From positions 54,485 through 118,484 of the forward strand of contig DATJXA010000032.1 of the NCBI GenBank assembly GCA_035500675.1: a DNA stretch of 64,000 nt, read 5' to 3'. The notes beneath the pieces are model-generated. The model worked only from the letters and a program-made list of their open reading frames with translations, was not told the DNA's origin and ran no database searches. Positions 8,673 through 18,705 of this stretch are shown here, in pieces. How positions within the stretch are numbered: position 1 is the stretch's first letter; each line of letters starts with the position of its first letter. This stretch comes from JAGVPT01 sp035500675. GTDB lineage: Bacteria; Bacteroidota; Ignavibacteria; UBA10030; UBA8401. Made by a program: the position numbers and the translations under genes.

Positions 8673-9534
8673 AGCTCTTGAGTATTTTCATGTTCTCGAC
8701 GTCTTCGTGTAAATCTTCGCTTTTAGGCGTTTCTAAAATTTTTGGAACTCTTGCAAATCGCCGGTCATTCATCAAAAGCGAAAACCCTTCGAGACCGATC
8801 ATTCCCTTTCCGATGTGTTCATGCCTGTCCACATGAGAACCAAGTCCCTTCTTTGAATCGTTGCAGTGAAAAGCAACGAGCCGATCCAGGCCGATGATTC
8901 TCTCAAATTCACCGAAGGTTTCTTCATACCCCTTTGCCGTACGTATATCATAGCCGGCGGCAAAAACGTGGCACGTGTCGATGCACACTCCCATCCGATG
9001 TGGCTCATCAACCCCGTCAATAATTTTCGCCAAATGTTCAAACTTGTAACCAACCGCCGTTCCTTGTCCTGCTGTCGCCTCAACAACACTCAACACTTTA
9101 AATCCTTGCGTTCTCTCGTGGGCGATATTCAGGCTTTCGATGATTCGTTTTATTCCTTCTTCTTCGCCCGCGCCTCCATGCGCACCCGGATGAAAATTCA
9201 GAAGCTGTATGCCGAGTTGTTCGCACCGTGTGAGTTCGTCAACTAGCGCAGCACGCGACTTTTCAAGGATGTCTGGTTTGACAGCGCAGAGATTGATAAG
9301 GTAGGAATCATGGGCAACGACCGGTGCGATCCCAGCGGCCGTAATTTTCTTCCTGTAATTTTCCACCTCGGCGTCGCTGAGCGGCTTGGCGCTCCATTGG
9401 TTGTTATTTTTCGTGAACACCTGGAGCGCCGTACAGCCGATCGATGTTGCACGCTCGACTGCCTTATACATGCCTCCACTGATGGACATGTGGGCGCCGA
9501 GAAGGAGGGGTTTGGGCGAAGACGGAGTTGGCAT
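8659..9534 (-). CDS. nfo: Endonuclease IV (AP endonuclease)
   Basis: This TIM-barrel zinc enzyme (291 residues from the chosen start) nicks DNA 5' to abasic sites, complementing the uracil glycosylase at 4666. Family marks: LLLGAHMSISGG near the N-terminus, VFTKNNNQW, LLNFHPGAH, CIDTCHVFAAGYD, FHCNDSKKGLGSHVDRHEHIG. I chose the ATG at 9534 over the in-frame one at 9555, because the extra seven residues would be encoded by the adjoining heptamer repeat. It is co-directional with the methyltransferase upstream. Confidence 0.95.
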   Translation of the reverse strand: MPTPSSPKPLLLGAHMSISGGMYKAVERATSIGCTALQVFTKNNNQWSAKPLSDAEVENYRKKITAAGIAPVVAHDSYLINLCAVKPDILEKSRAALVDELTRCEQLGIQLLNFHPGAHGGAGEEEGIKRIIESLNIAHERTQGFKVLSVVEATAGQGTAVGYKFEHLAKIIDGVDEPHRMGVCIDTCHVFAAGYDIRTAKGYEETFGEFERIIGLDRLVAFHCNDSKKGLGSHVDRHEHIGKGMIGLEGFSLLMNDRRFARVPKILETPKSEDLHEDVENMKILKSLIND

Positions 9535-9540
9535 GGAAGA

Positions 9541-9665
9541 AAGTGAAAAGTGCAAAGGGCAAAATTACAATTAAAATTGGAAAATTATTTTCACTGTAGA
9601 ATTGGCACAGGTTAAAATTTTTAACTTTACACTGTAACTTTGCCCTTTGCACTTTAACCTTTAAA
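9541..9665 (-). repeat. Heptanucleotide repeat folded as inverted repeat, copy 3 (AAAGGGC type)
   Basis: Arms at 9547-9569 and 9633-9655 are 23 bp with one mismatch and carry words such as AAAGTGC AAAGGGC. Read on the minus strand, it begins 3 bp after the methyltransferase stop and ends 6 bp before the nfo start. About 40 nt match the copy at 12700-12838. Confidence 0.8.
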
Positions 9666-9668
9666 CTG

Positions 9669-10610
9669 TCATCGCCCTCTCGGCCGCAGAATAAAAAGAA
9701 AATCCAGCCCGAAATCATGAAGGCCGGGGATCATTTGCAAGTTGCCTTGAATGAACCGGTAGCGATAATAAAGATCCGAATGACGTTTCTTTTGTTCCGG
9801 AATGTGAACGTCGGACGAGGTCTGAGCTTTGGGGGTTTTGTGAGGGAAATAGTCGGTTTTCCAATCTCTTTTTCTCGGTAAAAGCCCGCTGCTCCTCATC
9901 CCTCTTTTGAGGCTATAGGTTTTCCGCTTTTCAACAATGAAATTGAATTGGTCGAAAAGCTTCAGCAGGGTCCGTGCGGGGAAAAAAAAGATGTGTCCGT
10001 TTTTACTGCGGGCGGGTTTGTGTTCGAGGCGTGCAAATTCAATCAGGTCGAGACTGTCGTTGTATCCGTTTGGAACCGAAAGAAAAAAGACGCCGTCGGG
10101 TTTGATGATGCGGCGGCATTCCTTCAAAAGCGAAAGGGGGTCGAGGACATGTTCAAGAACGTTGTTGACATGAACATAATCGAAGTAGGCGTCGGGGAAC
10201 CGTGCGTCGGCGAGATCGCCTTGAACGACGTTGAGATGGAGAACGTCGTGCGCATACCGCACGGCGCTTTCCCCAAAATCGGTCCCATACACTTCCCATT
10301 GAGAGTTATTCTTTATCCCATTGAGAAAAAAGCCGGTGGCGCATCCAACGTCGATGAAGCGCCCGTTCGTTTTCCAGCGCTTCAATCGTTGAGCAAACGC
10401 CATCCCTTTACCCTCTTCACGACCTCTGTCGAAATCGTAGTACGAAGCAGAATAAAACGCGGCTAGCTGTGCCGAGGACGGCATGGGATCAAAATAAACG
10501 ACCCCGCAGCCATTGCACTCCGCAAGATCAAACTGAGTGTTGTAGATGAGATTGACTTTGCAGAGTGCTTTTTTCTCCGCAGGATCAGCGCAGAGCGGAC
10601 ATCGGCTCAT
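9669..10610 (-). CDS. Class I SAM-dependent methyltransferase with N-terminal zinc ribbon
   Basis: This 313-residue protein starts with a four-Cys ribbon (Cys4, Cys7, Cys32, Cys35: CPLC...CNGC), then YFDPMPSSAQLAAFYS, a sequence typical of sugar- or lipid-linked methyltransferases. SAM motif I is FIDVGCATGFF (85-95), followed by VHVNNVLEHVLDPLSLLKE and SVPNGYNDS. The substrate is unknown; relatives act on nucleotide sugars, lipids or quinones. It lies 26 bp downstream of the RRM gene and upstream of nfo on the same strand. Confidence 0.85.
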   Translation of the reverse strand: MSRCPLCADPAEKKALCKVNLIYNTQFDLAECNGCGVVYFDPMPSSAQLAAFYSASYYDFDRGREEGKGMAFAQRLKRWKTNGRFIDVGCATGFFLNGIKNNSQWEVYGTDFGESAVRYAHDVLHLNVVQGDLADARFPDAYFDYVHVNNVLEHVLDPLSLLKECRRIIKPDGVFFLSVPNGYNDSLDLIEFARLEHKPARSKNGHIFFFPARTLLKLFDQFNFIVEKRKTYSLKRGMRSSGLLPRKRDWKTDYFPHKTPKAQTSSDVHIPEQKKRHSDLYYRYRFIQGNLQMIPGLHDFGLDFLFILRPRGR

Positions 10611-10636
10611 TGCGTTCCTCTTTCTGGCGTTGTCTG

Positions 10637-10933
10637 TTACCAGGATCGGTGTCCGCCGCCTCTGCTCCCTCCGCGGCCGCCTTGCCGGTCTTCTCTAGGC
10701 CTTGCTTCGTTTACGGTGAGTGGACGGCCTTTGAGCTCCTTTCCGTTCAGGCCTGCGATGGCGGCTTCGGCCTCGGACTTTACGGACATTTCGACAAACC
10801 CGAACCCTTTTGGAGTATGAGTAAATTTATCCATAATAATATTCACAGTAGCGACTTGTCCAAACGCTTCGAATGCCTGCCGAAGATCTTCATCGCTGGC
10901 ATCACGGGATATATTGCCTACGAAAATATTCAC
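10637..10933 (-). CDS. RRM-type RNA-binding protein with Gly/Arg tail
   Basis: This 98-residue protein is a single RNA-recognition motif: RNP2 IFVGNI (residues 3-8) and RNP1 KGFGFVEM (about 42-49), then a short basic, glycine-rich tail (RQGGRGGSRGGGHRSW). Such proteins are common in Bacteroidota and cyanobacteria and bind single-stranded RNA; some are cold-induced. The target is unknown. It is first of a minus-strand run with the methyltransferase, 92 bp after mlaD. Confidence 0.95.
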   Translation of the reverse strand: MNIFVGNISRDASDEDLRQAFEAFGQVATVNIIMDKFTHTPKGFGFVEMSVKSEAEAAIAGLNGKELKGRPLTVNEARPREDRQGGRGGSRGGGHRSW

Positions 10934-11025
10934 GTTATTTCCTCGTTAGTAATTGATGACGCTTTATCATCCTGCGTTGATTGGTACAGCTGAAACCGGT
11001 ATTGCAATTTTTGCCGTGGCCTCCT

Positions 11026-11937
11026 TTAAAAAACGCTTACTTTAACGTACCTGCCGGGATTTTCCCGAAGGTCTTTGACAAGAAGATTTAAATTTGACGC
11101 GAGACTATCGATGTCGTTGTAAAGTTTTTCCTCGTGGACAAGTTTGCCCAGCGTCCCCTGGCCTCTCTGAATTCTATCGAGAACGACGTCGAGCGATTGC
11201 GTCGTTGATTTGAGGTTCTCCGACGCCTCGTGAAGGTTGTATGCGACAAGGCGGATTGTGGCCATGCTTGTGTCGAGGTTCGAACGCTGCGACAGAGCCA
11301 TGGTGTCGAGGTTCAAAGCAAAATGGGAGAGGTTCGTGGAGAACGTTCCGAAATTTCCTATCGCAAAATCCAACCGGTCCCCTTCCGCGTGGATAATATG
11401 CTCAAGTTCCTCCGAGGATCGATTGACGTCCGCGAGGATCCCCTGGATATTATCGCGCGTCTTTTCGTCGAATGTGGTATTCACGCGCTGGAGGATGCCG
11501 AGGACGTTCGACGAGATCGGTGCGAGTGTGGAGGTCAACTCGGTGAGGTCTGCTTCATACGAACCCGATAGTGTGTCTCCGTCCTTAAGCATCGTGCTGT
11601 TAACGCCCGGCGTGATCGCGATCAATTTCCCTCCCATGAGACTCGAACTTTTGATAAATGCTTTGGAATCGACCGGGAATTGCACCTTGTTTTGCACTTG
11701 AACTGTCACGGCGATCGCATTGCCGTTGAGTTTGAGGTCCTGGACTTTCCCGATCGCGAGCCCCGCGACGGTCACCGGATTTCCCTCCTGCAAGCCATTG
11801 ACATTGTTGTAGATGATCGTGAGTGTGTATTCCCGCCGCTGAAAGTCGACGCCGCGCAAGTAGATCACTCCTCCCACAAAAACAACGACCGCCGCGAAAA
11901 TTGCCATGCCGAGTTTTATTTCGTTGCTGAGTTTCAT
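11026..11937 (-). CDS. mlaD: MlaD/MCE family lipid-transport substrate-binding protein
   Basis: This 303-residue protein has one N-terminal membrane helix (residues about 8-28) and an MCE domain: YNNVNGLQEGNPVTVAGLAIG. The C-terminal half is helical, matching the channel-forming extension of longer MCE proteins. It should form a periplasmic hexamer with the MlaFE transporter and move phospholipids between membranes. Its start overlaps the end of the ATPase gene by 4 bp (ATGA), so the two are translationally coupled. Confidence 0.92.
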   Translation of the reverse strand: MKLSNEIKLGMAIFAAVVVFVGGVIYLRGVDFQRREYTLTIIYNNVNGLQEGNPVTVAGLAIGKVQDLKLNGNAIAVTVQVQNKVQFPVDSKAFIKSSSLMGGKLIAITPGVNSTMLKDGDTLSGSYEADLTELTSTLAPISSNVLGILQRVNTTFDEKTRDNIQGILADVNRSSEELEHIIHAEGDRLDFAIGNFGTFSTNLSHFALNLDTMALSQRSNLDTSMATIRLVAYNLHEASENLKSTTQSLDVVLDRIQRGQGTLGKLVHEEKLYNDIDSLASNLNLLVKDLRENPGRYVKVSVF

Positions 11938-12683
11938 GGGCGATGTCCCTCTGTCATAGGTAAAGAACTATTGATATACTTTCGCACTTCTTCGTTCTCG
12001 CTGTTCTGAATATCGTCGCGCGTTCCGGTCATGAGCGTTCTGCCGTTTTCGAGGACGGCGAACCGGTCGCCGACGACGAACGCGCTGTGGATATCGTGCG
12101 TCACGACAATTGAGGTGATGCCGAGTTTTGTCCGCATGTCTTTAATAAGAAGATTGATGCCGTCGGCAGTTTCCATATCCAGCCCCGTCGTCGGCTCATC
12201 GTAGAGAACATAGCGGGGCGTCAGTGCGATGGCCCGCGCTAGTCCGACGCGCTTCTTCATCCCGCCGCTCAGGGACGATGGCATCACCTCTTCGACATTA
12301 TCGAGACCGACGACATGAAGCGCATAATGGATGCTTTCCTTTATTTCTTTCTCCGTCCACCCCGTATGACGGCGGAGCGACAGAGCGATGTTGTCCCCGA
12401 CGGTCATCGAATCGAACAGCGCCGCCCCTTGGAATAAAAATCCGAACTTAAAACGCAGCGCCCGTAGCTCTTTGTAGTTCATCCTTGTGACATCTTTGCC
12501 GTCCACTTCGATCGACCCTGAGTCGGGCTTGATGAGGCCGATGATCATTTTCAGGAGAACGCTTTTCCCGCCGCCGCTGCGACCAAGAACCACCGTCGTT
12601 TCTTTATCGATCACGTCGAACGATATGCCGCTGTGAACCTGCTTCTCTCCAAACTTTTTCCAGATATTTTGAATGCGGATCAC
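11934..12683 (-). CDS. mlaF: ABC transporter ATP-binding protein, MlaF type
   Basis: This 249-residue ATPase has Walker A GRSGGGKS (34-41), the Q-loop within FGFLFQGAALFDSMTV, signature LSGGMKKRVGLARAI and Walker B YVLYDEPTTGLD. The FQGAALFDS segment is typical of MlaF. It pairs with MlaE (12868) and MlaD (11026). It is separated from mlaE by a 184 bp spacer that is mostly an inverted heptamer repeat. Confidence 0.95.
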   Translation of the reverse strand: MIRIQNIWKKFGEKQVHSGISFDVIDKETTVVLGRSGGGKSVLLKMIIGLIKPDSGSIEVDGKDVTRMNYKELRALRFKFGFLFQGAALFDSMTVGDNIALSLRRHTGWTEKEIKESIHYALHVVGLDNVEEVMPSSLSGGMKKRVGLARAIALTPRYVLYDEPTTGLDMETADGINLLIKDMRTKLGITSIVVTHDIHSAFVVGDRFAVLENGRTLMTGTRDDIQNSENEEVRKYINSSLPMTEGHRP

Positions 12684-12699
12684 GAACGGGAGCCGTTAA

Positions 12700-12838
12700 G
12701 TAAGTGCAAGGTTCAAAATGCAAAGGGTAAAGTTACAGTGTAAAGTTAAAAGTTTTAAGTCACGCCAATCTATGGTGAAAATAATTTTACAATTTTCATT
12801 GTCCCTTTGCCTTTTGCATCTTGAACCTTGCATTCTCA
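12700..12838 (-). repeat. Heptanucleotide repeat folded as inverted repeat, copy 4, inside the mla operon
   Basis: Arms at 12705-12724 and 12813-12832 are 20 bp with one mismatch. Units such as GGTTCAA, GATGCAA, AAGGCAA follow a 7-bp period on the minus strand. It sits between the mlaE stop (30 bp away) and the mlaF start (16 bp away). Confidence 0.8.
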
Positions 12839-12867
12839 AACATCTATCGGCGTCGCGCACACTCCTC

Positions 12868-13668
12868 TTACAACAGCACCGACGCTAGAATAAAATCCAT
12901 CACGACCACGGCAAGGCAGGTAAGCACGACGGTTCCCATTGTCGCCTTCCCGACGCCTTCGGACCCTCCTTCCACATAATAGCCTTGATAACAGGCAACG
13001 GAGGTGATCGTAAACCCAAAAAAATTAGCTTTGATGATCCCAAACACTGCATCCCATGTCGCGAATGAATTCTTCATACCCTCGATAAAAGCTGCAGCCG
13101 GGATGTTTGCAACGGCGACCGCACCGATAAGTCCGCCGAGGATCGCCACCAAATCGCCGAAAATAATCAGGACGGGAAACATCAGCATGCCGCTGAGAAC
13201 CCTTGGCGTAATAAGAAATGAAATGGAATCGAACGCCAGTGCTTCGAGCGCGTCGATTTGCTCCGTCACGCGCATCGTACCGAGCTCGGCGGTGATCGTC
13301 GCACCGACCTTTCCCGCAAGCACGAGCGCCGTCATGAGCGGGGTAAGTTCAAGCAGGACCGATTTGACGACGAGGCTTCCGACGACGGCACGCGGTATCC
13401 AATCGTACAATTGATACGCCGACTGCACTGCCGTCACCATCCCGACAAACGCGCTGACAAAGATCACGATCGGGATCGAATCGTTCCCGATGATGACCAT
13501 CTGCTGATAAATATTCCTGGAGTATTCTTTTGCGTTATGGATATTCCGCAACATCCACCACATAAGGGAAAAATATCGTCCAAGGTGCCCAAAAAACGTA
13601 TTGCCGTGTTCCCCTATGATCGCAAAAAATTTGAGGCCGTGGTTGATGTTTCCCGTGCGTAATTCCAC
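12868..13668 (-). CDS. mlaE: MlaE family ABC transporter permease
   Basis: This 266-residue membrane protein uses a GTG start. The conserved MlaE segment VMTAVQSAYQLY-like (GMVTAVQSAYQLYDWI) and the ELTPLMTALVLAGKVGATITAELGTM region typical of the family are present, with five to six hydrophobic helices. It forms the inner-membrane channel of a lipid-transport ABC system with the two downstream genes. It is first of the mlaE-mlaF-mlaD unit. Confidence 0.95.
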   Translation of the reverse strand: MELRTGNINHGLKFFAIIGEHGNTFFGHLGRYFSLMWWMLRNIHNAKEYSRNIYQQMVIIGNDSIPIVIFVSAFVGMVTAVQSAYQLYDWIPRAVVGSLVVKSVLLELTPLMTALVLAGKVGATITAELGTMRVTEQIDALEALAFDSISFLITPRVLSGMLMFPVLIIFGDLVAILGGLIGAVAVANIPAAAFIEGMKNSFATWDAVFGIIKANFFGFTITSVACYQGYYVEGGSEGVGKATMGTVVLTCLAVVVMDFILASVLL

Positions 13669-13767
13669 TCTGAGGGGCTATTGAAATTGGAGGTGTGGAA
13701 GGTCTGTTATGCTGCGGTTAATATTGAAAAATGCATAACGAAAATCAAGGATGACAGAAACGATGAA

Positions 13768-13794
13768 GCGACGGCAGCGTTTTGCAGCCGTCGC
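13768..13794 (-). terminator. Hairpin downstream of the 78-residue gene
   Basis: GCGACGGC (13768-13775) pairs with GCCGTCGC (13787-13794), extended by GC/GC across one mismatch. It lies 23 bp after the stop at 13817 on the minus strand. There is no clear T-run, so terminator function is uncertain. Confidence 0.4.
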
Positions 13795-13816
13795 CTCATA
13801 TTTCTTCGCGCAATAT

Positions 13817-14053
13817 TTATGCTTCTTCGTGAAACGTGTACGAGCTGACCCGAATATCGAACCTCTGGCCCGTTTTGTATTGGTCTTGATACGGCCCGGG
13901 CAAAGGCCGGACGACTTCAACGGTCGCCCAGCATCCCATGACGTTCTGTATTCTCGCATTGTAGAGCGGCGTTCCGTTCATCGAGCATTGGTATTCCTTG
14001 CCCGGAGCCGGAGCGTCTGCAACGCGGTGCGTATGTCGTCGCTCTTCATTCAT
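13817..14053 (-). CDS. Small conserved-looking protein of unknown function (78 aa)
   Basis: The reading frame starts 4 bp after the upstream coiled-coil gene and has normal-looking composition (GCWATVEVVRPLPGPYQ, then GQRFDIRVSSYTFHEEA). No signal peptide or membrane segment is seen. The opening NEERRHTHRV recalls the RRxxxR start of PilZ domains, but the DxSxxG motif is absent, so I do not assign it. Spacing and strand place it as the third gene of the unit 15778-13817, probably cytoplasmic while its two partners are exported. Confidence 0.7.
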   Translation of the reverse strand: MNEERRHTHRVADAPAPGKEYQCSMNGTPLYNARIQNVMGCWATVEVVRPLPGPYQDQYKTGQRFDIRVSSYTFHEEA

Positions 14054-14057
14054 GCGG

Positions 14058-15320
14058 TCACGCTGCGGGCATTTTCGGGTTCTTCTTCATCCTACGATAC
14101 AAGACGAGGAGAATCACGAGTACGACGACCGCAATAATAATGTAGAGTGTCGTGTGCGGCGGCTGCACGGACGAACGCCATGCATCCACTTTCGCCTTTA
14201 TGTCGTTGGATTGCGTTTCGCTGATAATCTGGTCGCGAACGAGGAACGGTATCCATGTCGTTCCCAGATCTTTATTCCATACGCTGTCGACAAACGTGGA
14301 GTACACTTCGGCGCGCGCCGCTTCCGTCCGCTGGTTTGCATTCTGAATTTCGTCGTCGATGAACCCGATCACGTTCGTCGTGAACGTTTCGCCGCTGTTG
14401 AACGGTTTCACCGTAAGGTTGTGCGACGTGAATTGTTCGTTCAGGGTCTTCCAGAGTGTCGCGTCGATCTTGGCACCCCACGACGTGATCATGGTGTCGA
14501 TCTCCGTCAATTCCTTTGTCCTGTTTTTCTGCGAAACATAAATGGCCGTCAGCTTCGGACCAAGGCCTTTCCATTCAGAGGCAAACTTTTTCTGTTCGCC
14601 GACAAGCGATGCAAGGTCCGACCCGGTCAGGGACGTCGATTCGAGGAATGCAACGTTATCGCTGATCGATTTCTTGATGTTGCCGATGACGCCGTTCCGT
14701 TCAAAATGCGACGCCATATTTTGTTTTTCGACATCCTTGAGACCTTCGATATTCTTATCGTACTGCATAAAAATGCTGTCGACCATCGCAAAGATCATCT
14801 TGTCGCGCTCGCCGAGGCTCTTCTGAAGTCTCGCGACGAGGGTGGTCAAGGAGTCGAGCGTTTTCTGGTCTTGGGCCTTTGAAGCGCGCAACGATTGGAT
14901 CTCGCTGAGCAAAGTGCTGTTTTCGTTGGTGAGTTTCTCGACCTGCGCTGACAGGTCCTTCACCTGGGTTTCGAGGGAGGCGATTTTGGCGACCGCATCC
15001 TGGATAATTCCGAGTTTATTTTGGGCGTACGCCAGCTGGCCGTGCACCATGTCGATTTTCTTCTGGAAATCGTCCGGATAAAGGGTCTTGTCGAGCAGCG
15101 CTTTGTACGGGGAGTATGTTTTTTCCAGCGCGTCGATGTTCACGCTGATTTCCGCGCATTCTTGGACGGTCTGCGCCGTCTCGATCGCCTTTGCGAGCGC
15201 TTTGTACTCCTTATTGAAGTTCTGCGAAATTTCATAATCGGATTGCTCCTGCGCAAAGGCGAACGCCCATACCGCCATGGCGGCTGTGAGCACGATCAGT
15301 GTGTGTCGGATGGTCTTCAT
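14058..15320 (-). CDS. Exported coiled-coil protein with C-terminal membrane anchor, unknown function
   Basis: This 420-residue protein has a signal peptide (cleavage likely after AFAFAQ, about residue 24), a long coiled coil (roughly 108-175, with repeating KLTNENSTLLSEIQSL-type heptads), a globular helical region, and one membrane helix near the end (TLYIIIAVVVLVILLVLY) followed by a basic tail. Topology would be a periplasmic body held in the inner membrane. I do not recognise a family. Its start overlaps the lipoprotein stop by 4 bp (ATGA), so the pair is coupled. Confidence 0.85.
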   Translation of the reverse strand: MKTIRHTLIVLTAAMAVWAFAFAQEQSDYEISQNFNKEYKALAKAIETAQTVQECAEISVNIDALEKTYSPYKALLDKTLYPDDFQKKIDMVHGQLAYAQNKLGIIQDAVAKIASLETQVKDLSAQVEKLTNENSTLLSEIQSLRASKAQDQKTLDSLTTLVARLQKSLGERDKMIFAMVDSIFMQYDKNIEGLKDVEKQNMASHFERNGVIGNIKKSISDNVAFLESTSLTGSDLASLVGEQKKFASEWKGLGPKLTAIYVSQKNRTKELTEIDTMITSWGAKIDATLWKTLNEQFTSHNLTVKPFNSGETFTTNVIGFIDDEIQNANQRTEAARAEVYSTFVDSVWNKDLGTTWIPFLVRDQIISETQSNDIKAKVDAWRSSVQPPHTTLYIIIAVVVLVILLVLYRRMKKNPKMPAA

Positions 15321-15778
15321 TTTTGTCCTCCTTGCTGGATGCCGTCCTTCGTCATAAATATCGGTTTCTCTTTTCCATTGATGAGTTCAATGCGCGGCGA
15401 GCGCTGATTGAATGCGGGCGTAGCCATCCCTTTCTCCGAGACCAAGATCTTTGTGGCGAGTTTCAGTTTTCCCTCGTCCGGCGCAAAAACGTAGACGTTC
15501 TTAAATTTCGGCGCCGTGATAAAATAGTAGCCGTCCATGTCGCGGATGATGCGGATTTCGGTCCCGGCCACATGCACCGAATCCCCGGTCTCTTCAAACA
15601 AAAGCGGCTTGACGTTGAACGAGATATTGTATCGGGACTCTTCGACCATCCCTTTCCCGTCGACGCTGAGGACGCTTTCTACTGGCCACTGATAATGCAC
15701 CGGTGAAAGCGTCAACGAAGCGCAGCCGCACGCGATCACCAAGAGGGTAAAGCAAGACAACACGGAAAAAGTTTTCAT
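15317..15778 (-). CDS. Lipoprotein of unknown function
   Basis: This 153-residue protein has a lipoprotein signal (LLVIAC, Cys17) and a beta-rich sequence rich in aromatic and charged residues (YYFITAPKFKNVYVF). No known domain is recognised. It is the first gene of a three-gene unit with the coiled-coil protein (4 bp overlap) and the 78-residue protein, suggesting an envelope complex that spans the periplasm. Confidence 0.8.
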   Translation of the reverse strand: MKTFSVLSCFTLLVIACGCASLTLSPVHYQWPVESVLSVDGKGMVEESRYNISFNVKPLLFEETGDSVHVAGTEIRIIRDMDGYYFITAPKFKNVYVFAPDEGKLKLATKILVSEKGMATPAFNQRSPRIELINGKEKPIFMTKDGIQQGGQK

Positions 15779-15958
15779 GCCGGCTCCCTGGTAGTTAAAA
15801 AAATGAATGACGTTGGCGTAGGGGTAATAACGAAATCAGACCTAATGTAGCGAAGGAGGTTTTGAGAAGCAAGGCGGGAAAACCAGCGAAGTGACCTATA
15901 ACAAACACGCAGATGCTCAGCGCTGATTTTCCTTAACTCGTTGAGACCCTATTCCTTT

Positions 15959-18556
<2,598 letters not shown>

Positions 18557-18565
18557 GGTAAAGAG

Positions 18566-18705
18566 ATAAGTTTAAAGTTCAAAATGCAAAGGGCAAAGTT
18601 ACAATGATAAATTCAAAATGAAAAACACAAGAGAAAGTCTAAGCTTGCCATCTTTTAACTTTTCCCTGTAACTTTGCCCTTTGCATTTTACATTTTGCAT
18701 TTGCA
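18566..18705 (-). repeat. Heptanucleotide repeat folded as inverted repeat, copy 5, between gyrB and gyrA
   Basis: Arms at 18581-18603 and 18667-18689 are a perfect 23-bp inverted repeat containing GCAAAGGGCAAAG. Units (AGTTCAA, AATGCAA, AGGGCAA, AGTTACA) keep a 7-bp period. It starts at the base next to the gyrB stop. Confidence 0.85.

Noticed and set aside
13678..13959. 93-codon minus-strand frame overlapping the 78-residue gene
   Set aside because: It runs out of frame across the 78-residue gene and its hairpin; the shorter frame has better spacing and composition.
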